Source of the DNA: Rhodosorus marinus
Lineage: Eukaryota > Rhodophyta > Stylonematophyceae > Stylonematales > Stylonemataceae
Direction of reading: 5' to 3'
NCBI GenBank assembly: GCA_029953675.1
Contig: JAMWBK010000007.1
Span: forward strand, 1-64,000
DNA length: 64,000 nucleotides
Made by a program: the position numbers and the translations under genes. The notes below the pieces were generated by a model. The model had not been told where the DNA came from and made no database searches. It was given only the letters and a program-made list of their open reading frames with translations. Within the stretch, counting starts at the first letter, position 1, and each line of letters starts with the position of its first letter. Positions 27,713 through 40,220 of the stretch are shown piece after piece.

Positions 27713-30700
27713 ATGAACATTAAAACAGTCGTGTTATGGGGACTGTGCATCCTTTTTGGGCTGCTTTTCAGTTGCCCAGTAAAAGCAGAGGACTCCGAAG
27801 TTTGTGAAGGCTGGGGATTGTCGAGTACGGCATGCTTGATGGCACAAGATGTGGCATCTGGCTACGCCGATGGTGAGGAAGGAGGTGTTTTCAACGTGTA
27901 CGCACCGTTTTTCTACGTCATCGATTTTTCGGAGGACGAGACGTCTTCGACGAAGCTTTTCGGGTCGGATCAAGATGTCGTTGTATACGGATACTACATT
28001 CTTATCAAAGGAGCCGCGGGGGCGGTTGCGAAGATGCAGGGGACGAACCTCTCGATCATCGGGAGCGTCGTGGAGATAAAGACGGATGGAGACTTCGAAG
28101 TGAACCTCACGGCAAATGAACTCACCTCCCTTCCTCCTGAGGCTCCGGAACAGCCGGATGTGCCAGGTCCTCCGAAGCAACAATCACACACCGATAGTCC
28201 GAATGGCGAGATGGGCAAATGGGGCTTCACGGGTTACAAAGGGCACCAGGGCAGGAGCGGTGGGAACTTCACACTTATCGCCAAGAGCCTGGATGTTGCG
28301 AGCTTGTACTCGGGCGGCTTCAAAATGACTGTGACGACAAATGGAGGTGAAGGTGGAACGGGAGGAATAGGTGGACAGGGTGGCAACGCTCAGCAGGGCG
28401 TGGACGGTATGCCCTGTGGGCTTAAGGACGACTGGGTAGCAAGCCGGTGCTCAGCCTGGTGGTGTAATCAGTGTCCGACTGATGCAGCATGGAATGGCGA
28501 TAAAAAGATTTGTCAGTACTACAACCCCGGCGCGCCGCAGCAGGGAGGGCCCGGAGGCACGGGTGGTACCGGAGGAGACGGTGGAAAGGCTGGAGAGGTG
28601 AAGATCTACTCAAATGTTGTTGTGGGTGGCGAGAACGTTGAGTTAACTAGTGAAGATGCCAGCGCGCTCTTTATTGGCCAATCGATCTCAGGCTCGGGGG
28701 GGACCGGTGGGCGTGGAGGTGACGGGGGAAGCGGGGGCACGCTTACCAACAGATGCGGGGTTCGAACATGGACCAAGAACATCATCCTGAACGTCAACTA
28801 CTATGAGTCATTTGATTTCCGATATCCTCCGCAAGGCGACCAAGGGTGGTCCGGTGGCTGGGGAGGCGGAGGGTCGATCTCCCATTTGCCACTTGAGAAG
28901 TCATTCCGGGGGGGTGGTTGGCGCTGAAGTGGAGGATTGGGATGACAACGACTTTGAGCAACCCCAGGAGTATGCGTACGTAGACTACATACAGCCACCT
29001 GCCTACATTGACTTCGGTCTCAGCCTTTCGAAGAAAATGTTGAGGGTCATGTTCTTCAATGACAACATCGACCAAAACCAAAACGCCTACGCGATGATCA
29101 TGGCCTCAACGTCGGATATGCTCTATAATGCGCAGCGTGCTGCCAACCAGACTGCCGATGACACCGTCAGGGAAAAGTATACCTCCCTCGCTGGCCAGGC
29201 TATCTCGATCATCCAGGCTGCGAACCAGCTCACAACCTCGACGACGAGGCCCGTGAACGAGGTCAGCGTGATGAGCTTCGAGTATCTTCTGGACTACCTT
29301 GAGGACAGACGTGAACTCGGAGCCGAGCTGGAGATCTACTACGACATTTTCAGAGACTCAATCGATGACGCTGCGGCCTCAATGGAGATGCTCACCAACG
29401 CGACTAGCAACGCACAGAACGGCATCTTGGCTCAGCGGTCGAAGCAGGAGGAGCTCCTGGTGCAGATGCAGGAGGTAAATCGCTCTATCCTCACCGCAGA
29501 GGAGAACATTAGGCAATACTACTGGGAGATGGACCAGCAGCAGGTCGCTATGGACGAGTGCTGGGAGAAGGTGAAAGCTCAGATGGTGTTCGAGACGGTA
29601 ATGGAGTTTACGAGCTTCGCTATGAGCGTCTTCGACCTGGGATTCTCGGTGACACGAGTGCTGTCAAAGGCTGGGGGCTGGTCGAGCAATTCGAAGTCCG
29701 ATGCGGCAAAAACCGCGTTCAAGGGTATCGACGGCTTCAGCGGGTTTAAGTTTAAGGCGATAACCGACCTTACTAAGGAGATCCACAGCTTCTTTCCTTC
29801 CGCGGGAGATTCAGCGGACTGGTCCGCGTACACTCCAAGCGTGGACGCAATCATGGAAGACATTGGAAATCTAGCTTCCGATACCCTAGCAGATCCACTC
29901 GACAGTCTCTACGAGGCCGATGACTACGAAGCGGCTATGGCAATCGCTGCGCAGTTGAACTCGATGCAGGACAACATGAGCTCGGCGATGGTGGCAATGG
30001 ATAGGAAGGAGCTAATGGACTACGTCAGCTTCATGAAGAAAGACTGCTACTCGTCGGCAAGCGGTTTTCTCAGGGCTTTCGATACGGCAGACATGTGGGT
30101 TGAGCAGAAGAATGATCTGATCGCGCTTTACACGAGCTACATGGCTTACCTAAAGCAGGTTACGGCGAGGAAGCTCTACCTTATGAACGTCGTTGACGCT
30201 CTGAACATAGAGATCAAGAACAACATGATCAATCCCGCTGCCCCGGCGGTCAAGATCGCCCACGAAAGCAACTACAACTCACTCGTAGACGACTTCCACA
30301 GGGATCTCGAGTTGGTTTTTACCTCGAGGGAGTACCTAATGATGGGACTTTCCACTACCGGGCTGAACACGATCACCCTCGCCGACTGCGAGTGGGAGGC
30401 GTCCTTACTGGACATCTCCAAGAGCTTGTACTTTCAGTGCGCCTCAGAGTCGATTCTTAAGCTTCGGCAGTCGTTGAAAAATTGGTATGAGAACATCTAC
30501 GAGCTCCACCAGTTGATGGAATACGGCGCCTACTGGGGCCCCGTGGAGCTTAACGCCGAGACGATCGGAGAAGAAAACTGGGCGGAATTCGTGAAAACAG
30601 GATCGATGAACTTCTGCATAGATCCATCAAATAAGGCGTTCAATAGCCTACCTGGGCTGGTATCTCCCCTCTTCTTCCCGCTGATCTCTTTGGACAGTAT

Positions 30701-31637
30701 ATATGCCGTGTTCGACGGCGTCAGCGATAGCGCCGAGCCCGTTTTGGATATCACCCACATGGCCAGCTCCGGTATTGTGCGGGTCGCTGAGGGAGACGAC
30801 GAAGAATCGATGTATAACGTGAGGAAGTTCTCGCACACCAACAGGCGACGTACTTTTATGTACTACGGCAGCGCCCCGGATGATGAGGAGCAGAGTTTGG
30901 CTGATTGGATGGCGTCGAACTTCATTCGACAGCACGCCATATTTTCTGAAGAAAATTACCTCGATATCAGCCCGTTCAGCAACTACCGGCTGGATACGAG
31001 GTTGATAGACATCGAAGGTATCGCAAATATTCGGCTCTATTTCACCGGAAGCTATGTGAGGTCAAACTTTGCCGACCCTCTTGACGATAAAATACCGATC
31101 ATGTGCAACTCGTTCTCGCCGGAAGAAACGAGCACTCCCTCGCCGACTCCGGTATACGAAGCGACGCCAACCTCGACTCCCTCGCCGATGCCGTCAGTCG
31201 AAGCGACGCCAACCTCAGCTCCGGACGAAGAGGGAACGAGCGCTTCCGCCCTGTTCGAGGAATTCAGGGAAAAATCTGCTTTCGTGCCCGCTGAAACCAT
31301 GTTGAGTGAAATAGGATCGACTGCTTGCGCTTCGTACAGCTCTTCTGTAAAAAGAGTTGTGTCAGAATCCTCAGTAGGTCAAGTCAGCGCGTGCGAGATC
31401 GCCATCGGAGCAAACGATGGAGTTTATCTGCCAAAGATGATGAAGATGGATTGGGATTGGTCCGATAAGCCGAAGAGGACGCAGTGGAAGAGACCGGAAG
31501 GCGTTGCAGTGAGCTCCAACAAGAAATCTGTAATCTTCAACCTCTCAACCGCCGTCCTCAGTGAAAATATGAGGGAGGCCAAAGTTACCGTCGTCTCCGA
31601 GAGCTGCCCAGCAAGTATCAAGGTAGTATCTTGCTAG
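27713..31637 (+). CDS. Large secreted Gly-rich and helical protein, one frameshift
   Basis: ATG at 27713 starts a signal peptide (VVLWGLCILFGLLFS). The first frame runs to 28927 and the second covers 28803-31637. They join cleanly if one G is removed from the G7 run at 28908-28914, giving about 1308 residues. The order is: an N-terminal domain (to ~150); a collagen-like Gly-rich region with GGxGG runs (~185-390); a long helical domain with coiled-coil-like segments (~430-1100); a Thr/Ser/Pro linker near 1135-1175 (TPSPTP type); a C-terminal domain. No family is recognised. An extracellular matrix or coat role is possible. The shift could be real or a homopolymer error. Confidence 0.75.
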
Positions 31638-31639
31638 AC

Positions 31640-32125
31640 ATTGCACGTACCGCACCTAGCCGCGGAAGACTCGAGCCACTAATAAAAAAAAAAACAACCA
31701 GCGACCTCCCGCTGCGTCGTGGATTCTGGTCTCCGAAGCAGAAACAGGGTGCTCAGCATATGCCTATGGGACCATGCTGTCACATGCCCTGTGGTAATCG
31801 CCCATCTGAGCTCTGCCGCCCTCCGCCGAAAGGGGCAGCTCCGTCGAGTGAAGGAGTGACGGTACGCTGAGAACCTGTCCAGCCTTCCCTGCATTGCGGC
31901 TCGTTTCTCACGGGTTTCAGCCGTTCATTGTGAAAGGCTTTGACCACCTGGAAAATTCGAGTTTCGAGTGACACAGTGCCGCTCACGCAATCTTGCTCAA
32001 CTCTCACTTCACACCGCCTGCCACCGCCGCTCGCCACCGCGGCATGTGAGGCCATCTCTGGCACCTGTGGTTAGCCACTCTGCCTTCGTCGCCGGGTCAC
32101 CGTCTCGATGCCTTAGGTTAGCCTG
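31640..32125 (+). mobile_element. Decayed C-family fragments
   Basis: Endonuclease-region sequence of C (CLCP-like VTCPVVI, RRVKE-like, FQPFIVKGFDHLE) interrupted and rearranged. A second piece from about 31960 matches the earlier region HSAAHAILLN. Many substitutions indicate an old copy. Confidence 0.6.
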
Positions 32126-32162
32126 GGGAAGGGAAACGCGCTAGAACGCCAGTCCTCAAAAA

Positions 32163-32445
32163 CTACCCGGAAGAGTGAAAAAAGCAGGGAGCTCGCAAGG
32201 ATCCCGCAGGGACTCGGATATCCTGCTCCCTCACTTCGGAGAAAGCGTCATTGGGATGAGAATCAGGGTGGGAAGGAGAAGAATTGTCCCCCGCCCCTGG
32301 CCTCAAAAGAGGACGCTTGGGCGGAGGGAGACGCAGAGAGGAGAGGGACGCATAAGCAGCCGCCAAAGAGCCGGCAACGCGACGCCGAACACCCGAGGCC
32401 TCGGGGGGGCTCGGCTTGATAGCGAGCGGATCCACCGAATCCCCG
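32163..32445. other. Unassigned segment fused to A2
   Basis: Not A-family sequence, although the A2 minus-strand frame stays open through it for about 95 codons with no A similarity. It may be host sequence or another repeat. Confidence 0.4.
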
Positions 32446-35095
32446 CCAGCCGAACTACCACAACTAGTACATTTCCCCGACGTCCGTATTCCCGGTATCG
32501 GCAAGCCCAACAGCTGTCTTACATTCACTTGCAGTTCGGCGGTACTCATTTTTTTCGGCGCGAGCGTCGGCATTTCCCGTAACCACACTCCTGAGCCAGC
32601 TCCGGCTGCGGACCGAATTCTGGCCCGATCTTCAGCCGAAATTTGCCCGTGCGAAACCAGTCTTTGGAAAGCTGCATGGTGTGCCTCTCTGGAGAGGGTT
32701 TGTTGAATGGAACCATGTTTCCAAGCTGGGGGATCGGCTTCTTCTGCTCCTGGGGCGGGTTCGGTTCTCGGCTTCAGGGTGGCCAAATTCTTGATTCGCT
32801 TCGGGGCGGGTTCGGTTCTCGGCTTCAGGGTGGCCAAATTCTTGATTCGCTCCGGGGCGGGTTCGGTTCTCGGCTTCAGGGTGGCCAAATTCTTGATTCG
32901 CTCTGGGGCCTCGGGTCGCAGTCTGCGTTGTGTTGCTGCTGCAGACTCGCAAATCTGGTCGGGAAGCTGTGCTGTTGACCTTTGGATTCTCCTCAGTGCG
33001 TGTGTTGCTGCATGCACTTTCGAAGAGGATTGTTCTTCGACCCTGGTGACATATGGCCATTGCCCGTTATTACCTTTGAAGGTCTCGCACCAGGCCGAGT
33101 AGAAGGCGATGGGCTGGATCCGCTGTCTCGTAGCAAAGCCCAGTCCTCCCCAGCGACAGGGGAGTGCTATCTGGTCTAGCGTAGATTTTTCGTAGTCAGG
33201 GTCCTCGATGGTCGTAGTAGTGAGGCCTCCAAATAGTGTATCTAGGTGATAACGCGTCAGGGCGTCCGCTTCCCGTGCAAGTGTTCTTCCAAAGGGGTAG
33301 GCGAGGCAGCGTAGAAAGTAGTCCAGGCGGGGTTCAGAACAATAACGGAAGAGGGCCAGTTTCGTAGTCAGTTCTTCAGGGGGCAGGTGCACTATCTCCT
33401 TAAATAGTTTCTCGTGGTTGTTTTGTAGCCGCCGGCACTCGCTTTGGATGTAAGCGCGAGTTCCAATCGGAATGGAATGGATTGTAACTCCGTCTCGCGT
33501 CGTCGTGACGCCAGGGATCTCGCGGCTGACCAGTCGTGGCGTGGTCATCGAGGTGCCGTACAATGTGCACTTGGCAAGCTGCAGTCGGGCTCCGAGTGAG
33601 GGTAGTAGTGCCTGTCCCCAGTGTAGTACGTCTTTCAGTAGTGGTAGCTGCCCTACGATGGTGATATCGTCATGGATTGCCACAATGGTTAAATTAGGTG
33701 CTTTGTTGTGCAATGCTTCCAAGAAAGGCGCCAGGGAGAGCGCATGTAGGATCGGTCCTAGGGGATCTCCCTGTTGAACTCCCGTTCTGGCCCGAAGTGT
33801 CAAGCGGTGGGTGTCGTCTTGGTCTGCATCGTGGTTATCACGCCATCCGAAGAGTGTAGGAGCTTCCGTGCTGTCGTTTCCGTAGCCAAGCCGGTACACG
33901 GCTTTCAGCTCGGGGAAATGGTGATCCAGGATTTGCTTTGCGATGCGGCGGTCAATGCGGTTGAACGCGTTCTCCAGGTCGAGCCGTAAGACGACGGCGT
34001 CAGGTTCGCACGAGAGGTGTGCCTGGATCGCGTGTAGTGATCGTTCACAACCACCGCTAACTCCGATGCCCAGTTGTAGAGGTATGAGCAGTTCCTTAAC
34101 GCGGTCGGTGACCGAACGAAGGATCCACTGTGTGGCCACCTTTCGGAGGACTTCGGGGACTCCGATCGGCCGGATGCCAGGTCTCGCTGCAACGGTTGTG
34201 TGCTCGTGGGTTTTTCAAACGGCAGTAGTCTGCTGCTACGCATTGCCCGGGTCATCTGGGGTGGAAACTTCTCTGGTGCCGTAGCAAGTTGCCGGAGAAC
34301 GCGGACTAGAGCCACTTGGACGTTCTGGGGGGCTCCCTGCAGGTGTTCTGCTCGGAGTCCGCTAGGCCCGGGGCTAGTACCTTGGGGAAGCCGGGCTATT
34401 ATCGCGAGGATACCTTCGTCTGCTGCTAGTCGGGCATTCCATCTTCTCCGGAGATTATCGGTGTCCTTGGAGAGCAGGTTTTGTAGGGCTTGGTCGACAT
34501 CCACCGGTAGGGAGCACTCCGTCTGGTCCGGAAAGAGTTCCTCCAGTGGTTGCCACGTAGCGTTGGTAAATGGAGCCAGTTCGGTGGCCTGCAGTCTGCG
34601 GGCCGCGTGTGAGAGGCGTCCGAGATGTGCCAATTTCAGGGCCTGTTTTCGCCGCCTTTGCGCCTGTTTCTGGTCTATTTCAGGTCCGCTTAGGGCAGTA
34701 CGAAGGGTCTGGTTGGAGCCATATTCCTCGAGCGCAGTCCAGACAGTGTGAAACTCGCCTTCGAGTACGTGCGTGAACTGCGTGCCGATTGGAAGAGCAG
34801 TGTACCCGAGAACCAATCCTGGGAGCCCGGAGAGGAAGAGGCTAGCATTCACTGGTGCGCTGCGGTCCATTGTGAGCTCCAGGGCGACCCGAAGGAGTCT
34901 GCTCCAGTCGTTGACGTGTGCGCGAGGCACGAAGCGTCGAGTAGGGACGGGGCAGTGTGCGAGGCGAGTCCACAACCTTCCTCTGTCCGTGATATCGTTG
35001 ACGAAAACATTCCAGCGTTCAATCCAGTCCTGTCGCTTGGAGAAGAAAAGAGGTTCTTCCTGTCTGCGTTTGATTCCCCTATGTCGGCTCGGCAT
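32446..35095 (-). pseudogene. Family A ORF2, frameshifted and truncated
   Basis: The N-terminal frame (35095 to about 34190) and the downstream frame (about 34190 to 32446) differ, with the shift just before RPIGVPEVLRKVATQW. The RT motifs are preserved: DLENAF, GVQQGDPLGP and IHDDITIVG. A 51-bp unit (17 residues, RIKNLATLKPRTEPAPx) is repeated three times at about 32745-32915. There is no endonuclease. A non-functional copy related to A1. Confidence 0.8.
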
Positions 35096-35098
35096 TAT
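32446..35098 (-). mobile_element. A2: A-family ORF2 copy, truncated at both ends
   Basis: ORF2 from its start codon (35095, in the same TAATG context as A1) to just inside the CCHC-like finger (CTSCGS). The endonuclease and 3' UTR are missing and replaced by unrelated sequence. The 5' side stops a few bases upstream of the ORF2 start and abuts B1 head-to-head. Confidence 0.85.
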
Positions 35099-35099
35099 T

Positions 35100-37892
35100 G
35101 GGTTGTGTTCCTTTTCTCCTAGTGCTTCCTCAGCTTTTAGGTCTTCTCGACAGAATCGGGCGCGTCACGCGGTGGCAGGCGGTGATCTGCGGCGGGCAGC
35201 CGGGATCCTCCAGCAGCGGCAACCTGTGGTTCCATACTCCGATGATCTTTCTTCACCGCTCCGTTTGCTCTTTCCCTCGGAAGGCTCCCCTTGGGACTCC
35301 TCGTTTGAATCAGTGTTGGAAGAGTACCGCGCCGCGCCACATCCCAGTGCGCGGTTAGTGGTCAATCTGGAGGCGGTGCGTGAGTTGGTTCATGATGCTC
35401 CGAAGGGCCGTTCCCCAGGGCCCTCGGGGCTGCGGGTGGAATATCTCCGTTTCTTAAGTGATGAAGGTTTGAAGGCGTTGGCGTGGGTGGTCGAAGCGCT
35501 TGTGAATGGTGATCCCCTGTGTGAGTGTGCGTGGTTCTTGGTCGGGCGTTCGCAAATGTGTCTGCTTTCGAAGCCCGGCCACACGGCCTCGAGCCCTGCT
35601 ATTCGCCCTATTGGCCTGGTTGAGGTGGTCCGCAAATTGGCGGCGCGATGGTTAGTGAAAATCCTGGTTCCCGAATCCCGCCGTTCCTTTGGGCACGTGC
35701 AGTTAGGTGTGGGCTATCGTGGTGGCTGTGAGTTGTTGTCTGTTTTACTCCGTTCGGAAATGGCGTACTCCCCAGATTCTGGGCTCCTCTCTGTAGATTT
35801 TACCAATGCGTTCAACCGCGTCTCTCGTCCGGCTCTCATGCACGTGGTGCGCGAAGTCTTCCCTGCAGGCTTTCCCTTTGTTAGTAGACTTTATTCTCCG
35901 CTTGGTCGTGGGGCTACCTATGACACCCTTGGCGCTTCCTCACACACGTTTGCGGCGCGCACAGAGGTACAACAGGGTGATCCCTTGTCCCCTTTCCTAC
36001 ATGCCTGTGGACTACAACTCGTCTTGCTTTGTCTTCGCTCCGAATTCCCGCAGGTTCGTACGGTTGCATACCACGACGACGTGTGCCTCCTGGGGCCCCC
36101 TGATACTCTAGCGCTCGCTTATGATCGTCTTCGCTCCTTGGCTTCGCGGGTTGACTTGGAGGTTAATCATCACAAATCGTTCTACTGGGGAGGTGTAGCT
36201 GCACAAGAGCAGCAGGTACCTGCGTCGTTCCAGGATATTTGGAGACCGGATGGTTTTGTCCACTTAGGCATCCCCTACGGGTCGCCGTCCTTCGTTGAAG
36301 GCGAGTTCCTGCAGCTCCTCGGTAAGCACAGACAGCTGGTTGCAGAGCTTCGACGGCTACCTCCGGGCTTTCTCCAGTGCTCGTTGTTGCTGTTTCGGTA
36401 TTGTTGCAGTCAGCGGTTAACCTATTGGCTTCGCTCACTTCCAACTCATTGGGGCCGGTGGTTGGCCACTCGTGCGGATGCTGAAAGTTTCCGTGACCTG
36501 GGGTATTTTCTCGATGAAGAGCTGAGCGCTCTGTCGCGACCCACCTGTGATGTTGTGCGCGCCCAGGTAGGCCTCCCATTGCGATGGGGGGACTGGGCCT
36601 CTGCAACCACAGGTCCAACCTGCAGCCGCAGTAGGGGCCTGGGGAACCGCACTTCCCACTTTGAGCAGCTTGGGTATCTCGAAGTTCCGCAATTTGATGG
36701 TGAGCCTCCCGGTGTCTTGCTTCCCAGCGTACCGGAAAGCGCCCAAGACTTGTTTCTGGAGCTCCAAACCGCCCTGAATTCCTGTACTAGTCTCCCCGAA
36801 ACCGTTCAACCCCGTCTTCCTGACTGGCGAGCTGTACTTGACCGCTCTCGAGGCTCTGCCCCGGTGATTCGTCCTGCGCCTGAACCTGTTCTAGGGGAGA
36901 TTGACCCAGTGGTTGCCGCAGAAGAAGAAGTTCCAGTTGATCCTCCTGATGATTCCCAGCGCGCTGGGAGCCGAGCTCAAGCACGCACGGATGCGCTGCA
37001 AAATATCCTTTCTTGGGACTTGCACCGTGCTGCATATGGCCGACTCCTCGCGCAGATGGTCTCATCTTCTCGCGCTCGCGCCCGCCTACGTAGTCTTGGA
37101 GGGGTTATTAGCTCTCAGTGGCTCATGACAGTACCAGCGTTTCCGCCACTCACACTGTCGGATTTCGAAGTGCGTACTTCACTGCGCTTATACCTCGGCT
37201 TACATCAGCCCCCTTGGCCGTACGAGATGGGTTCGTCGTGCCCTCTCTGCTCTCAGACTGAAGACAACGCAGATTTTGGCGCCCACCTGCTCGCTAGTTG
37301 CCCGGCGGTGAAAGGTGCTCGAACCCGCCGCCACACACGGATCTTGAACCTGTTATACCGGGAACTTCGGCCTATAGTCCGGCAAGCCGGTCTGGAAATC
37401 GAACGTGAGAAACCTTTACCCGTCGCGGACTTTCAAAATGATGAACGCCGTGTAACCGACCTGGTGATCACCTTTGACGACAGCCGCCGTACCACATACG
37501 TTGATCTTGCTGTTCCTAACCCTCAAGCTAGTCGTTATCTCCCGGCTGCGGGGGAGCCCCGAGGATCTGCCGCCGCCAGCATGAGACGCCGCAAAGAGAT
37601 CAAATACGCGGGGGCTTTGTCTTCCCCTGGTGTTCGTGCTTCGGCACTAGCACATCGCTTGGTACCCCTGATCATTGAGTGCTTTGGGTTCATGGACTCT
37701 GTTGGTTCTCGCTGGCTTCGGGAGTTGTTCCGCGAACGCCCTGACCGTCTTCAATCGTTGTTTACCCGCTTAAGTTTCCTGCTGTGGCGCATGAATGCCG
37801 CTTTGATGTTGGAGGCGCGAGTACTTCGCCGCACTTAGTCTTTTTTTCCCTTCGGGGTTTTTTTTTTCAGCCTCCGATTAAACCATTCGTTC
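35100..37892 (+). mobile_element. B1: longest B-family copy
   Basis: 5'-truncated before or near the ORF2 N-terminus. It keeps the RT, CCHC-like finger, endonuclease and complete 3' UTR with the CCATTCGTTC terminus. The left end joins A2 head-to-head. Confidence 0.88.
35107..37838 (+). CDS. Family B ORF2: reverse transcriptase with endonuclease (5' partial)
   Basis: Open throughout, and the frame continues upstream into antisense A2 by chance, so the true start is missing. About 910 B-derived residues. RT: RPIGLVEVVRKLAARW, DFTNAF (motif A), EVQQGDPLSPFLHAC (motif B), YHDDVCLLG (motif C). Then CPLC...H...C, and the endonuclease with RRVTDLVITFDD and TTYVDLAVPNP. Compared with the short B copies, ITFDD replaces ITCDD and GEPRG replaces GERRG near the end. 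An N-terminal part and any ORF1 are not in this window. Confidence 0.85.
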
Positions 37893-37914
37893 GCTTTCTG
37901 TTGCGGAGCACCTC

Positions 37915-38014
37915 TTTTACTCCCCCCCGGTAGCGGGGTTCCAGTAAGTTTTTCCCTAGATAGGATTAGACGTAGTGTTGCGCTGCAGTAGGCAGCTGCC
38001 CATTAAAGCTTACG
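37915..38014 (+). mobile_element. A-family 3' tail fragment
   Basis: Contains the CCCCGGTAGCGGGG hairpin, the GCTGC-AGTAG-GCAGC hairpin (37982-37996), ATTAAA (38002-38007) and then GGTTACGTTAGTC, a partial 16-bp repeat, at 38013-38026. Confidence 0.8.
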
Positions 38015-38029
38015 GTTACGTTAGTCACT

Positions 38030-38410
38030 TGCCCCGTGTCCGGTACATATTTCGCTTCTACCGCTCTCCCCAGGGGGGCAGCAGTTTTGTACTTCGCCGC
38101 GTGAAGGAACGACGGTACGCTGAGAGCATGGCCAGTATTTCCCGGAAGAGGGGCCCGTCTCACAGGTTCCAGACTTTCATTGTGGAAACCTTTGGGCATC
38201 TGGAAATTCAAGCTTGGCGTGGCTACGTAAGTGTATTACCGAACATCCTGAAGAATATCTGGTGCTTCTTCGCAGTTTAAGTATCGCAATCTAGCGGTAT
38301 TCCAGCACATGCTCGCCGAGGCGCACCACCGTCGCCTGTGCTTACATGGTCTTCTTCCTAGCACCTAGTTTCCCTTCACGTTTTGCGTAGCGCATCACGC
38401 AATGTTTGTA
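38030..38410 (+). mobile_element. C-family 3' fragment, decayed
   Basis: Endonuclease C-terminus (RRVKERRYAESMASI..., FQTFIVETFGHLE) and a C 3' UTR with a damaged hairpin (GCGTAGCGCATCACGCAATG). Another short C tail (GGCTATGCTAGTAAAGTCC) follows at 38487-38515. Confidence 0.7.
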
Positions 38411-38515
38411 AAACCACCGAGGTTGCTTTACAATAGGTCCTCCGACACGTTGTGCCTCGTGCTCGTGAATTTTTGTTGCCTAGTCAACCAGGCTATGCTA
38501 GTAAAGTCCAGTCAA

Positions 38516-40220
38516 CTGGGTGTTGGTGCTCCGGCGGTTGTGAAGCAGCTGTACACACTCTTTCAGCCCATTTACACTATGAGCCAGACCACATTCTCCT
38601 GAAACTCGACCTAGCGAACGCGTTTAACCGAATCGACCGCAGGCTTGCAAGACGCATTCTTGACGTTCGCTTTCCGTAGCTGGCCCCCCTCTACTTTCTC
38701 GGCTATGGGCGTTACTCTGCAGACGGCTCGTACCACTTCGGATGGCTCCCTGAAGAAGGTTCTTCCTCTAAGGATGGACTGTTGCTACGCTCGCTTACTG
38801 ACGTTCAACAAGGCGATCCCCTCGCACGGGAGCTCCTTCCCCGTATCTTATGGCCATTCACGATTTCTTTCCCAACCTCACGGTGCTCGCGCTACACGAC
38901 GACATTAGCTGGGTTGGCCCCTACTACACCGTGCAAGAGGCCTTCTAATGGAGTCAAAGAGTCATAAGTTTTCTCGGCGCCCGATCTCAACCAGATAAGT
39001 ACGTCCTCTTCGGACATATGATTTATTTGCCGCGACTTGTCAATCATGACTTTCCTGCCGTTGATGTTACGGGCCACGGAGTGATGCTAGACTCCGTCCG
39101 AGTGGACAACGGGCCTGTGTGCTGCAAACATGTCGCAAGATGCAGAATGTACATGCCAAGCTCGTAAGGCGGATTCAGGCACTCCCAGAAGGCGAATTAC
39201 AGACGAAACTGGCCCTCTTTCGCTACTGTGCTGGTCCCCCCGTGGGCTTTCACCTCTGGCGCCTGGCTCTACCTTTCGGCGCGGTTCCTGCTTCTGAGGC
39301 GGACGCAATCACCTTGCACGAGTTGGATACGTTGTGCGGAAGTTTGCTTATCCTCGAGGGTCTTCCACCGGAACAGCTCGATACCGTGCAGCCCAAATTC
39401 GCCTACCGGGCAAGTGGGGTGGGCTGGGCTGGGCTTGGCTACACGCCCAGCCCACCCTAATTCAACCGATCGCCTTTTACGCTGCATGTCTTCGCACTCT
39501 CCAGCATAATGCCGCTGAAAATCCCTTTCTGAGACGTCTTGGCACAGCGAGTCGCAGCAGATCCCAACGCGGATTTTTCCCTGGAGGATCTCGCCAGTTA
39601 TACAGATCACTTAGAACACCAACTACTGCTCGCTAGCTGCTGGAAGACCTCCCGCCTCAGCTCTCGTACGCCGGTCCGTATTCGCACGCTCGCTCTTTGC
39701 TCTAAGGCGCTTCCCACCGGTGCTGCTGGTACTTCTTCAACCCATCCCCCGCTCGCAGGTCCTCTACAACAAATACTCTCGCAGGAGAGCCACCGTAGAG
39801 CGTTTGAGGATATCGGGGATAATTCTGCCCTTGAAGATCGGACCCGCGCTCGCGGCCGATCCCCTTCTGGTGCTGGCGCCGGTGGCTGGCTTCGTGACCT
39901 TCCCAGCATGGGATCTGAGCTCCTCTCCGCCAAAGAAATCCGCTGCAGGTTTACGCCTTCTTTTGGGACTCCCGATACCTGGTCTTCGCACTACTCCTGA
40001 ATGCACAGTAAGTGCCAAATTTCACACTACAGGTGGGACTCAACGTTTATTCCACTGTTCTACTTCGGCCGGGAATTGGACTCTGCGCCATAACCGCATT
40101 CGTGATCAACTCGCGCGTCACCTCCGTCGGTAGCACCTTCATGATCTTCCAAGTCGAGTCTTTCGGGGCTTTCGGGGGTAGTCGTCTTCGACCAGACGTT
40201 GTCGTTCGTCATCGAACGAG
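38516..40220 (+). mobile_element. A6: decayed A-family ORF2 copy
   Basis: Encodes, in several frames, A-type RT motifs (LKLDLANAFNRIDRR, then DVQQGDP), the post-RT region, the finger region (CTVSAKFH...H) and the start of the endonuclease (SRLRPDVVVRH), where a minus-strand B copy interrupts it. Multiple frameshifts and stops: dead. Confidence 0.75.

Noticed and set aside
31069-31305. Arg/Pro-rich open frame inside the large secreted-protein gene
   Set aside because: An out-of-frame shadow of the Thr/Ser/Pro linker.
34773-35106. N-terminal extension of the B1 reading frame
   Set aside because: It is antisense to A2 ORF2, so the continuous frame is accidental.
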